A stretch of DNA of 64,000 bases from Ciona savignyi (GCA_000149265.1 CH003444.1:895194-959193), one strand, 5' to 3'; counted from the first letter of the stretch, positions 36,501-58,345 are shown. The notes: a model not told the origin generated them from the sequence alone. Numbers and translations are program-made.

Positions 36501-38409
36501 TGCTACAACTCCTATCCTAGTATTTGATAACTTTAAATTTCAATGGATTTATTTAAATACACTGGAGAAAAGAAGTGTGGCCTTTACTCTTTGTCCAAGG
36601 TGAAGCGTCGCAAAAGTGGTAAGATTGAATCAAACCACATTTGGTCAAATATGCAAGGACAACGTCTTTTTTCTGGGCACGTCGTTTAACCTGCGGCTGT
36701 GCTTCATTTTTAAAGGTTATTCATGCGTAAAGGTAGTTGCCAATGGCATTTATGACATCACTATGCAGTGCCACAGTAGTCCACAGTCAATGAAACTTTT
36801 TAACCAAAGTTATGGTGACAGGCATAATTGATTTTTGAAAACCGTATTTCTATTTAAGCGCGTTTGCCTAATACTTGTCTACATTTATCATGTTTACAAT
36901 AAACCAAATTCCATATTGCAATTTGCGTAATTCAAATCAATTAAATGAGTGGCAAACACACAATATTTAAAATATCCATACACAAATTTAATATTTGAAT
37001 ATTTTTAGGTTTTGGCGAAAAACCTTGTTAATTTGAATTTAATATGGACTTAGTGAATGATGCTTATCCAAATATTCTGTTAAATTTATGATTACTCAAG
37101 TAACGACCTGTCAATCATGAGGCCAAGTAGGAATAGGTGAAGCATCAACGTCAGTAAAAGTGAGAGGCCACAGAATCATGAATTTTCATTTGGGAGATGT
37201 CACTTGATAATGATTTGTATTTGAATTATGTGTGTGAAATATAATCTCTAAGCAGTAATGTGACTTTAGGAACAAAACTGGGTACCGGTTTTAATTTACA
37301 TGGTATTTAAAATGAAACCGGTATTACGGTATGTGGTATTTATTTTATAGTTTTATTTTTTTACAGTACAGTAAGGATTTATATTAATAGGTTATAATAA
37401 GATGTTATTTTTATATCAATGTTTGGGAAAACATAGAAGTGTTGTCAAACAAGCAAGCAAAAATCTATATATTACTGACCAGTTACCTCATATATTGCAG
37501 TGTATGTAACAGTATGTGACAAATGCCTTTCTGCTATTTTGTTCAACCTACAAAAGATTCAGGCTGCGTCTTCTATAAGCGTTGCTCGAGGACACAAATG
37601 CCAGTGACAAGCAGCACCTGAAGAAATGCGACTGGGTCTAACTGACTAAGCTAAACGAACAGACTTAGTTGGATGAGATGACCTAGTTTGCTTGAATGAT
37701 ATTACACATCAGGAGATTGTAGTTTGCCAATATTGCACTTAAACCTTCACTATGGTTTAAATGCCACAATACATTGACTAGTGTAAATACCTCAGGGTAG
37801 GAAACAGCAGCCTCATTCTATTACACTGTTTTACCAAAGAGGAAAGTAAGGAAACTGGAAACTAAACTGCGTGTTCAGCTGTTAATGTTTGTTTCTTTCG
37901 GTTAAAAATGGTGGTGGCCTGGTGGGGTTAAGTTTAGGGTTTTTGTACATGTTGCTTATTTTGGTTCCATGGAATTTGATATGACATTCTTTGCCACACA
38001 AAGTCTATTTGATGAAATCAATTAAAGATCCTTAAATTACAGTGTTTTTTATCATCATATACCATTCCTTACATAGGCAGCTGATCTATTTTGAGCAGGT
38101 TGTGTGCAATGCTATAATAAATAATGTACCTACGAGATCTTTATCATGAAATATTTATTAATAAAGTCATTAATTGATTGATAGTCCTTGTTTCGAGTTA
38201 GTGTTAAATTATTTGGGTTTCGGGTTAGATAGATATTTTGGATTTATAAGAAAGTAATATGACAAAAACTAGTATGCTGTGTGAACAGTTTGTAGCATAC
38301 TGGTAGATCATTTAATACATGGTATACCCATGAAAAATGAATTTAAACATTAATTTACCTCTCAGTTTTTAGAATTGATACTGTGTTGTAAGAATGAAGG
38401 TGTAAAAAG

Positions 38410-48818
<10,409 letters not shown>

Positions 48819-49778
48819 TTTCGAAATTTCATATTACGAACTACGCCGCAAGTGGCTGTTACTTGTTATTTAGATAATTTTAGTAGTTTTTAATTTGATT
48901 TCTGTGCTGTACTACTATCCTGTTACACTTTCATATAATTCTTAATGATTCATATATTTTATGTGCAATCGAAATTTCGCTTTTAAATTATTTTTTATAA
49001 TTCAACAAAAGTGTTGCTCAATATTCTCTACGTTTCAATGTGGCTTTGGTTCTGATGATAAACATAAGTTTACCTTAATTTTCATATATAATTTTCCGCA
49101 ATATCTTACAGTCGAAGTCAAGTTGTTATTGCCGTATGTTAGATGTTCGTAGAAGGGTGGATAAAATTGCTTAAGTATTTTGTAATCAAATAAATCTTAG
49201 TATTAGCTTGGTAATTCTAGTTGGATTAAAATCAGCCACAGACTTGTTGTCTGTTAATAAACTGCTTCTCTTAGCTATAGGGTGTTATTGGTTAAAATAT
49301 ACTGTAAGAACGTCTGTGTCCTGTAAACCAACAATGGACACGAGATAATGCGACGATTGCTTGTGGGATGACCCTGGTTGCGTTTTAGATTCACATAGAT
49401 AAAACTTTAATATCCTATTCTATATGTGGCTATCAATTCAGTTAATTAGAAAGGTTGTACTTGTTCGTGAATTAATATGCCTGGTTAGGGTGTATTTATT
49501 TTGGTCTAAAACAACTGCTTGTTGACGTATGAAAACAATCCTTATTTAGACTCATTGTTACGTAGCGGATGTGGGTGGTAAAAGATGTCTTCCAAGATAT
49601 CTCAATCAAACTAAGAATGTTAGAGTTGAGTTGTGATGATGTTTTGGGTTTCAACTTGTAACCTCAGCCATATCCACACAATAGCGATGTTGTACAATGG
49701 TTACACGAAAGTTGAGAAACCTTGCAAATATATTATGTAATCATTACGATGTGTAGTTACGAGTACCACAGTTTACAG
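48819..49778. other. MYO6 3' UTR and short intergenic region
   Basis: 3' UTR to about 49210, then a sense SINE scrap at about 49330-49425 (GCGACGATTGCTTGTGGGA...AATATCCTATTC). The rest is unassigned upstream sequence of the next gene. Confidence 0.5.
49189..49194 (+). terminator. Likely MYO6 poly(A) signal
   Basis: AATAAA about 370 nt after the MYO6 stop, with another at about 49256. Confidence 0.5.
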
Positions 49779-52700
49779 ATGGACGAAATCAGTATAGTAT
49801 TCACGTGTATATGCTTCCTACTGGGCTTAGCTACGATATGGATGCTGCGTGAATATTGTATCAAGAGCGACCACAATAATAGCTGCTGTGATGTCACCAA
49901 CTCGTGGTTTGCATGGAGAAGAATAAAGGGAGATTATGACGTGTCTGGTGAGATTGTAGAAGCTGAACGGACGACAGGTACCAAATTGTGCTGGCTTGGT
50001 TGGTAACTATTAATACCACTGTGGATTACGGTGTCCGACCGTACTTACACAATTAGACAAATCAAAAGTTTGTGGGAATAATCCTACAACTTACAATACT
50101 GTTGTATCCTTACGCAAGAAACTGAGCAGGTATCACCTGAAATCATTAAATTGATGTGTTGTACTAATAATCTTGCAAAGTAACATGCATGTGCAGTACA
50201 CTGCATAGCTCCGGCAAATAACCTTCACGTATTTTCCATTCACGGGACGTAATATCGTAAAAAAATGTACTATCCTATGCTATCCCTAAATCGCGATGTG
50301 GCCAACATTAACAAGATTTTGCTTTGGCGCGATCCTTGTTTTTATTCGAATTTACACAAGTGCAATGTAAACATTATATGTACAAGGCGATAATACATGA
50401 AGTACTAATACAGAAGTGCTAAACTAAAAAGAAAATCAGTTAACCTTTGCTTATCTGTGATCGTGAAGCGCAAAAGTCTGGACATACCACCGGGTAAAAG
50501 CAACCTACAGTGGGTTGCTTACAGTATTATACCCTATTCCCACAATTGGATTGCTGGAGCTGTTACAGTATATATGTGTACAATCAAACATGACTTCAAA
50601 TTTATAAGTTGTGGGTACTACTGGGTTAGCGCAATGTAAATTGGATGCTCAGATTCACAGCAATGCACCTCACGCAGTTGCAGCTTGCCTTTCTACTTTC
50701 AGCTGCAAAATTACTGAATATAAAGGTTGGATTTTCAATATCACCCAAAAAATTGTTTAATATCAAATTACCGGGTTGGAGAAAGTCTCGGAAAGAAGGC
50801 CAAACATCTCAAGAACAACAGTATAATGCGCCACCTATAGGTAATTTTTTTTAGTTAAAACTTAGTACGTCATTTTTTAAATCAATATCTCATCCAGTGT
50901 GCCAAGAATCACAAAGCAAGTCGGAATCAGAACGTGAATCTAGGTATCAATTTCAGAATTCTTGCATATGATCAGTATTTACACACAGTATTTGTAGCTA
51001 TTCGGCGGCTAATGACCAACCGGAATGCCATGTTGAGGTGGAAAGTACGGTGAATCAAGTAGTCGCGGTCATAGAAAGCAGAGCACAACTACGTCAGTTA
51101 CATGTTTCTTGCGACATCACTATAACCTTCGCTTGAGGTGGTTAATTACCCATGTGTTTGTTTCAGGGAGGAATTCACTTGAAGATGAGAAAGTTGGTCC
51201 GAAGCGCGCCCCAGTCAATCGAACGATGCTGAGATATTCCAGGTGCATAAATCCGACAGTTAAAAATGAAGATACCGTTTAATTATCTACCTTCTGTCTG
51301 TAGCTCCAGCCATCCAACTGTGGGCATGGAGTGTGTTACTGTTCACACAATCAAGCCACTTTAAATCGTAGTATCGCGTCAACTTAGCACTATATATATT
51401 AAGTGTATCTGTGCACCTGATAAAGGGTCTTTCTGTCAGGTGCACAGAAACACACCAGCTAGTACAGCTTACATAATACCTTAACCACGAATATCCATGA
51501 ATATCCTATCCTAACAACCATACAGATACGCTGGTGATCTTCATGTCTTTCGTGGCGACAATTTCTCTGATGACGTCTTAACTTCCAAAATTTCAAATGA
51601 CGAAAGTTTGAGGCTAAACAAATCAAACAACTTTCTCACGAAGTTCATCAAAAACCGCCCGCCTGTCAAATCACCCCCCGTCGCTACTATCTTACCACCA
51701 AGTAATCTCGAGCAACATACCTTTGTTTGTTGGATTTAGAATTTAATTATTGAAAAAATGTATAATTTTCATTCATATATTTAATCGTTCGGCGAATTAT
51801 GAAATAATCTGGCAGCTAGCACTGTCGATGGCATCATCCAGGCTTAAATAAGCGTTAATTTCTTCAATTATTTTTTTACAGTTCCAGTTTTTCCCTATTT
51901 ATTTTTCACATGCTGAGTTTCGAGTGATGGGCTTAACACTCACAGTGTTTTTCGAATTGTAGACATGAATCAGAGGCATTAACCAATCCGCAATCAGGTG
52001 GCCGTTCTATTATTCTATTTTTACTCACATCTCTACTACACAGATCTCCCTGTCCGGCCTAGCGCTGCCAGCACATTAGGAAACGAACCACGGAAACTAG
52101 TAGAATGCCCATACACCATCATGTCATCTGGGATAGAAAAACGAGGTACATCAGGTTTAACTTGACGGTTTTTACATATATATCTGCTTTTTCACTTTCT
52201 GACTGATTGGCTTCATGGTAGCATGCCAAACTGTCAGGCGAAAACTTGTTAGTTCGAAATAAGACTTGTGTCATTGCCCAAATACAAGAAACAAAAGTTT
52301 ATTAAATACAGTGGATTTATGATATTACTGTTTAATCCTGTTAAATAAGAAAGCGTTAGAGGCGTTACTACACTGGCAATGGGTAGTTCACATACTCGCT
52401 CCCACCATAGGGTTACCGCAACTATGCAGTGTGTTGTGTATAATTAAGGTTTTCTTTCACTTTTGTTACAACCATTTTTCTACTGGGTCGAGGGTTTGTC
52501 CGCTAAGTGCCTTGCCCAAGAACACAAACGACTAGTTCTTGAATTAAAATTGAACAAAAACTAAATTATTTGCTCTGTCGTGTGCTACACATTGCAAAAC
52601 CACCGGGTAATCCGACTATGTCCACGATGTATTTTGACGAAACCAATAGATATACTAATTTATATTTAAAGTCGGTATTTCCCCCGTGCCACGATGGTTT

Positions 52701-53677
52701 CTAAACTCAGCAAATAAAAAGAAGTGTAAAAATCTAAGTAATACATATGTCTAACGGTTGTGTGGTCGAATGTTCACAAACACGAAAACGGTTTAACTGA
52801 CAAACCCAACGCGGGTTTAAAAGGTCGTTTTTCTATAAACACTTGGTTTACGTGGTCTAGTTCAGGGGTGGGTATATAGTTTTTGAATTAAGGGCCAAAA
52901 TTAGTTCATTCTTAGACTGGCGGGCCATGTGATCGAGCCGCCATTTACATAAAGTTTGTCACTGTTGATAAAACAAATTAGCAGTGCGACGCACAAATAT
53001 AGCTGTGACATTGCTGTTTAATCTTTTCAACATGTCGATAACACCCATCTGGCCAGAATAAAAGACCCGGCGGCCGAATTTAGCCCGCGGTCCGTAGTTT
53101 GCCCATGTCTGGTATAGTTTGTAATACGTCATTCATTTTATCGAACACTGGTTTAGTAAAATATTTTAAATCTTTTATATTTAGGTTCACTCGGAGCCAA
53201 GAATAACGCCAATGTCCGATTTTCAAGGTGACCAAGTTTCTTGACGCATAGAAACAATATAATAACCAAATTTATCCTAGGTATGCCGGGGACCTACATG
53301 TTCCTGAATACTTCCAATTGAGCGGCACATCGGAGAATAAAAATACAGCAACCAGGTTTAAGTTAAAAAAACTAAACCTGACCAAAATAGCTAAGTTGGG
53401 AGCTTTGCCGAATGGCACACAAAAAACAGGTGACATCCAAACATTTTAAGTTTGTGTCAATTCGCATCATTAACGTTGATTTGTTGTTTCAGACACAGCG
53501 TTACAAGTTGACATGGTGGAGTCAACTTATCTTGCCATGTTTCCCCACAAAAAAATTGGTAAATTAAATTCACATTCCAACCATTGAATTAATTTAACTC
53601 AATCCTTTGCAGACGACTCTACAGTGGAAATTCAGCAAGAGAGCGAGTACGCTTTCATTCAGTCGCACAAGAATTAG
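49779..53677 (+). CDS. Transmembrane adaptor-like protein with tyrosine motifs (unrecognised)
   Basis: Exons 49779-49977, 50703-50840, 50898-50943, 50998-51092, 51167-51242, 51526-51701, 52044-52145, 53185-53227, 53281-53429, 53493-53558, 53613-53677 total 1155 nt and give 384 residues with all phases matching. I recognise no family. The N-terminus is five residues, then one membrane segment (IVFTCICFLLGLATIWML, about 6-23) followed by REYC and later SCC, possible palmitoylation cysteines. The rest is polar, presumably cytoplasmic. Tyrosine motifs: YTIM (267-270), YFQL (301-304), YLAM (354-357) and SEYAFI (374-379), the last fitting the ITIM pattern. RYAGDLHV occurs twice (185-192, 292-299). 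This layout resembles vertebrate transmembrane adaptors (LAT/NTAL/LAX type), but that is an analogy, not homology I can show. An upstream in-frame ATG at 49749 is an alternative start; 49779 follows a 3' splice-like TTTACAG. Confidence 0.72.
50185..50290 (+). repeat. SINE fragment
   Basis: CACTGCATAGCTCCGGCAAA, TTTTCCATTCACGGGA and a CCTATGCTATCC tail. Intron 1 of the adaptor-like gene. Confidence 0.5.
52370..52552 (-). repeat. Degenerate antisense SINE
   Basis: GCTCCCACCATAGGGTTACCG, GCAGTGTGTTGTGTATAATTA and GTGCCTTGCCCAAGAACACAA in order. Intron 7 of the adaptor-like gene. Confidence 0.7.
52863..53111. mobile_element. hAT-type MITE
   Basis: The left end CAGGGGTGGG pairs with the right end read in reverse complement, CAGACATGGGCAAACTACGG. 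Near-exact 8-bp duplications flank it: GTCTAGTT (52855-52862) and GTATAGTT (53112-53119). 249 bp, with GGCC/GCCCGCGG-rich arms typical of some hAT families. Confidence 0.68.
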
Positions 53678-54357
53678 TCTCCGTATGCAAGCTGGTCATG
53701 AACGGTGTGGCAAAGACACAAGTTATTTTCAAATTGGAATATTTGCGATTTTAGCACTTATATCCATTAGCTAGTTATAAGTTTATTTTATCACAACATT
53801 TCGCAGCACCGGAACTGCCCTAAAGGGTTTTGCCCATCATTGTAATTTAGAGATAATCATAAAATTCCGCAGCTGCATGTCCTATCGACTCTTCATGAGT
53901 TCATGTAGATTATGAATAATAATATTACTATTATGACGTAATATGAGCAACATCACAACCGGATGCTTGAAGCCGTTTTTTGTCATCGCGCGACTGAGAA
54001 AGTTGAATTGAAGGGCCAATTTGTTCCGACTGGCGGTGCTTAGAACATTGTCGTAAATAACAGGATTGATCGTGCATGTTTTGGCCATTTTATTTCCTGA
54101 TAAATAAGATCGTGGCGCAATAGAGCTGTTGTTAAACACGCGTTAACTTTTAATGAAATGTTTATATTAAGTAGAGTTAGCATCTCGGATGAAGTCTTAT
54201 TGCGAAGATATTTTATAAGTTTGAACCTAAACTTAGATGTTTGCTGTTTTCTGTGGATTTACCAGGTTAAAATGAGCACAGTCTTATCTTATGTTATATT
54301 AACAGAATTTAGCGAATAACAAAGTAAGCAATATAATAATTTTAATATATGTAAACA
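53678..54357. other. Short intergenic region upstream of the GPCR
   Basis: It contains the adaptor-like gene's 3' UTR, the TM7-like minus-strand fragment (53882-54096) and AT-rich sequence before the GPCR start. Nothing else was seen. Confidence 0.45.
53882..54096 (-). pseudogene. GPCR TM7-like exon fragment, opsin-like
   Basis: After an acceptor-like TTATTTATCAG the frame reads KMAKTCTINPVIYDNVLS, containing NPVIY. An AKT lies just before it, where opsins carry the retinal-binding lysine, though the spacing is one residue short. The frame continues to a stop at 53882-53884. No upstream exons are visible on this strand before the next gene's exons, so I treat it as a remnant. It could be the last exon of a gene nested with the plus-strand GPCR. 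Confidence 0.35.
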
Positions 54358-57227
54358 ATGTGGACAAATAAAACCAGTACTGCCCGCTGTTCACCGAGCA
54401 AACATTGGGAATTTCTTGTTTTGTTGCCAATCGGATTCATCTCAATTGTACTCAATCTGACTCTTGTGTTGGCTGCATCTATTAACCGGAAGCGTTTGCA
54501 ACGTCAGAGCTATGTGTATGTTTGCGTCATTAACACCTTGCTCAGCAACTTGTGTTACGTAATAATGCATACATGGATAATATTAGATAACTATGTGACG
54601 AAAATGGAACCAGAAGATGCCAAATACACGGTGAGAATCGGTTTTAACCACCCGGGTTTAAGTAGTGTAGCATACGTCATCACTTGTCATGGAAAAGTCC
54701 GGCCTCACTTGTGTCGCCTTTCAATTGAAAGGTTGCAGGTGCGAAACTGGTCGCTAGCTAGTCGGTTGTGTCCTTGTGCAATGCACTTAACGGACATTGC
54801 CTGAACCTGGCGAATTAATAGGTTCTACCAAATTGAAGGAACGTGGCTATCATATACAACACACTGAAATAGCTCCGGTAACCCGACGGTGGGCGCGCTG
54901 ATGATTCCTCGTGTGTTAACCCCATTGGTTTTCCCATTCACGGGGATAAACATGAATATCCTATTCTAAAACAGGGGATGTCAACGATATTATCAGTATC
55001 TTTAAATACTCGGACATTTTATCTAGAAGATAGTTTGCCTGCGTTCGTTTGGCGGGCAATAAGAAGTAATTTTCTTAGTTGAATGTAGTCCAAATTCCTG
55101 GGGTCGTATATTTGTCGATTAGCCCTGCTGTGGTTGCAATTGAGTCATCTCGGTACAATAATGAGTTTGTCGCTAGGTGCATAATTGCTGATTGTATAAA
55201 AATAGCAACAATAAGAGCGCGAATTGACTCGAAAAAGTACAATGCAACGGAAATTTACGTCACAATGGCCTCCTATTTGTGGTTGCCTTATTCGTGTATG
55301 ACGTAAGAATGAAATTTGGTAGAAAATGTGATGGTAGACTTGGCACTATTCACGAGATAATTAATTGCAGAAATGTAAAAATTAAAATGGTTTCTATGCA
55401 GGTGACATGGACGGTGCTTCAAGTTTGCGTCGCATCCATGCTGTTTGTGATGTGCGGCAACATTGGGGCCTTGCTGTTTGTGGTGCTTGATAGCACTTAC
55501 TTTGTTGGAAGGAGCGTTAACAGGAAAGCTTCGGAGTTCGCTAAAGGATTCCTTTCCGACATCGAGGCTGTAAGAGGGAGACAATGGTGGGTGTCTGGGT
55601 GATGGGTAGATGTGCCGTGTGTAAATATGTAATGCTTGGTGCCAAAGCCATTTGTGGTGTTTGGTGCTATAGTCGTGGTTGGGTGTGTGGTGTTTGGTAC
55701 CACAGTCATGTGTGGATATGTTTTGTTTTTTTAGCGTCGATTTCGGTTGTTAGCCATGAAATGTCTGTTGACTAGATCGATCAAAATTTGAATTTTAAAG
55801 GTTATTTACCTTATTTCCGGTAAATCCCCATAAACACAACCCCATGCAGATCTTTTTCACCGGTCAGTTAAATATATGTTCACTTTTATTTCATACTCGT
55901 GGTAGGCTCGTCACTAAAACCGTTTTGGTGCAGAATTTGATATGTAAAATGTAAAACGGTCACTTTAATAAGCCGGCTACACACCCTTTTATATGTTTAC
56001 TCCATCATGTCTCAGGTTACTGGGGGTGAAACGACGAAGAGCAGTTTTTCTGATTGCCATTTCCTGGTTGGTACCTCTGTGCCTCGCCATTGTAGCTTCC
56101 GTGACGTGGAACTGCGCTTCCCAGTGTGTATATTGTAGAGGAAGCAGCTCGCTAGCGCCACCATGCGTCAACCACACATACTGTTCCACGGTGTTTCCGC
56201 CTCTACGCAGCAGCTACCTTGGACTCAACTTTGGATTGTGGATTCTGGAGGTTTTATTTAAAAATATATGTTTTCCAGCTCAAATATAATTCCAACCCAG
56301 TGTCGCGTCCAATGGGTTACACAACCTAAAATTTCCCTAGAATTATATCCGCAACGTACAATGAATATACAAAATTAAACCCTTTATGATTATAATGGAT
56401 TCAAAACACCATCCCAATGATTTGTTTCAGTTGATGGTTCTTGTATATTCCATCCGCGTTGGCATCAAATCCTTCCACCAAGTAATGGCGCCACCTGTTC
56501 GTGCATCATCGATGCCTGTCAGTAGTGACCATGAGTAAGTTGCTGTTGACCATGAGTAAGAATTTTTAACCGAAATCTCGGTCAAAAATAAAAATATTAA
56601 AATGGTTGAATACTCAACATTTTGTCAATGTATGCTAATGAAACCAATAAGAAAACGCCTATGTTAATTGTATAATACATATGCCCTTACCAACACAACA
56701 TTTTCTGCAGAAGCGAGACACCGAAAGAGGAATACTCGCTTTCCGACCTTAACAACGCGATCACGTCAATTGAATCCGAATCTGCCAACCAACTAAAGCT
56801 GGACGAACCGAAGAAGGAAAGCTCGGCAGTTTTAGCTCCGAACAAATTAAAGTCGCTAAAGCGAGCGGTTTGGCAAGAATCGACCCGGAAACCGTGCGAT
56901 GGGTCCCAAATAAACCGGACTCGCCCATCATTTCGTACCCACTCCAGACTCACGTTCATGATATTGATCACTGTGACGTTTGTCGTTTGCAGTTCGCCGA
57001 CTTTCATCGTTTTCTTGATTGATATTTGTATCGAGATGTCATCACAGAAGATTGCACGCCTCCTTTCTACGCTTACGATGTACATCTACACATTCATCTG
57101 TCCATTTCTATTACTTAAGTATCTCCCCAATCTTAAGTCAGCGCTTGTACTTATGTTTAATCCTTGCTCTGTGACTCGAAGAAGAAAACACAAGCGTAAA
57201 ACCAAGGCTGATGTTGCTACCACTTAG
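54358..57227 (+). CDS. Rhodopsin-like GPCR, orphan
   Basis: Exons 54358-54630, 55079-55176, 56016-56250, 56431-56534, 56711-57227 total 1227 nt, 408 residues, with phases matching. The N-terminus has a glycosylation site at N4. TM1 about 17-40, TM2 about 50-74, TM3 about 92-115 ending IESSRY in place of DRY, then TM4 after KRRRAVFLIAISW. Extracellular loop 2 has several cysteines and an NHT site. TM5 spans the exon 3/4 junction. A long, charged third intracellular loop (about 215-316) follows. TM6 is 317-342 and TM7 350-373. TM7 has CPFLLLKY where NPxxY is expected, so this receptor is divergent. The tail is short and basic (TRRRKHKRK). Ligand unknown. A full-length SINE lies in intron 1. A l-copy TM1-like open exon (55402-55569) in intron 2 cannot be joined in phase. 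Confidence 0.72.
54693..54970 (+). repeat. Nearly full-length SINE
   Basis: It starts near AAAGTCCGGCC, continues TTTCAATTGAAAGGTTGCAGG, and ends GGGATAAACATGAATATCC. Part of the tRNA-like A-box region is deleted. GPCR intron 1, sense. Confidence 0.85.
55402..55569 (+). pseudogene. GPCR TM1-like orphan exon
   Basis: Open in phase 0 between TTCTATGCAG and GTAAGA. It encodes a hydrophobic segment with MLFVMCGNIGALLFVVL, like a TM1 with its GN motif, then a basic and polar stretch. It lies in GPCR intron 2, but its phases (0/0) do not fit the 2-phase junction there. It could only replace exons 2-3 together, which would remove TM3-TM5. Probably a relic of a neighbouring receptor. Confidence 0.3.
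55634..55730. repeat. GT-rich minisatellite-like repeat
   Basis: Three imperfect units of about 25-33 bp, each opening GGTGCC/GGTGCT/GGTACC and ending TGTGGTGTTT or similar, in GPCR intron 2. Confidence 0.5.
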
Positions 57228-57460
57228 GTCGGATTTAATGACACGTCACATGTAAGCCGGTGTTCAGGTGCTGGTTTCCTCATAGTGAGCATACTTTCGT
57301 TCCAACTGATATAAAACCAAAACCTTTCCGCTGGCGTACAGCGTGTAAATTGATCCGCCCTAAGTATAAATGTACCTCACATAGCAGCAGGAGCATCCAT
57401 CGATCTTCGATTCAGAAGGTCTAATGATTCCCCTTACTCGACATTTATGCACAAAATCTT

Positions 57461-57737
57461 GAACATTTAGTCAATTATTAACAATTCTCTTTTCATGATC
57501 GTTGGCATTGTTACTAACGATAGAATAAAGAAACGGTCAGAAACTGCCTTGTCCGACGCTATAATAGAACTAGAGTGTCAACCACCACCATTTGTAAAAT
57601 ACACATTTATGTCATGTTTTATGTTTATGCAAACAGTATTTCTAACCGCAATTAGTATATTGTATACTCAGTGTATACAGATTGTTTCTGAAAGAAGAAA
57701 CGGATGGGTCCCTGAGTGGACAAACCAAACTTATTAA
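57461..57737 (+). CDS. Possible small membrane-protein exon (low support)
   Basis: After an acceptor-like AACATTTAG the frame is open to TAA at 57735-57737. It contains an inner ATG (57495), a hydrophobic stretch (FMSCFMFMQTVFLTAISILY) and a final NQT glycosylation site. It may be a terminal exon, an intronless small gene or receptor debris. I see no convincing partner exons. Confidence 0.22.
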
Positions 57738-57939
57738 CCATATTTATTAAAAAAATATACTCTTGTTAGATTCGTGGGCCTTTAGACCGTGTTATATAAC
57801 ATTAATATATGTTTTAAACTGATTGTTAAAGTTTTGTTTCTGCAAGTTTAAATTGTCATTGAGTTATCAAATCAAACTTGGTATCCATGCTTAGTTATTA
57901 AATTTTCGTGTTCTCAATGAATGCGAAAATGCAATGGGC

Positions 57940-58130
57940 TTTCGCACTTGCAATCGTCATATTACCTTGCACCAACCGTCGGGTTACCAAATCTGTTGTA
58001 GTGCGTAGTGTGTGATTTATTCGCCCATTAATCCCATACAACCCATTTATTCAGTGGGATACAAACGTACAGCGACCAGTTTCGCAATACGAACTTTCGG
58101 CTTAAAGAAAAATTTATCTACTAGGCTATT
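57940..58130 (-). repeat. Degenerate antisense SINE
   Basis: CTTGCAATCGTCATATTACC, ACCGTCGGGTTACC, TTATTCAGTGGGATACAAAC and GCGACCAGTTTCGCAA. About 60 bp of the family body is missing. Confidence 0.65.
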
Positions 58131-58141
58131 CAAATGGACTA

Positions 58142-58345
58142 CATATAGGATAGGATATTTATGTTTTTTCCCGTGAATAGGAAAACCAAGGGGGTTATCA
58201 CACGGGCAATCGTCAGATCACCTCGCGCCCACCGTCGGGTTACCGGGGCTATTACAGTGTGTTGTGTATAATTCACACGTTCCTTCAATTTGGTAGAACA
58301 CACCCTTCGACTGAAAGGCGACACACTAAATCACTAGAATAGTAT
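58142..58345 (-). repeat. Antisense SINE with internal deletion
   Basis: Tail through GGTAGAAC is close to full-length copies. It then jumps directly to CTTTCGACTGAAAGGCGAC-like head sequence, losing about 100 bp of the middle. A further scrap lies at 58355-58450. Confidence 0.75.

Larger units (their letters stand above)
33956..38409. other. Intergenic region between BTAF1 and MYO6
   Basis: About 4.4 kb of AT-rich DNA with five SINE copies or pieces (34345, 34700, 35975, 36208 and scattered scraps) and a 38-bp tandem duplication at 35299-35370. No exon-like frame with splice sites was found. 36500-38400 shows nothing recognisable beyond AT-rich sequence and presumably holds MYO6 regulatory DNA. 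Confidence 0.5.

Noticed and set aside
51963..51997. Small exon between exons 6 and 7 of the adaptor-like gene
   Set aside because: Its phase does not follow exon 6, while exon 6 joins exon 7 (52044) directly in frame. Kept only as a possible leftover cassette half.
54631..54804. Continuation of the GPCR first exon into the SINE
   Set aside because: The frame stays open by chance through the GTGAGA donor into repeat sequence; TM3 is supplied by the exon at 55079.
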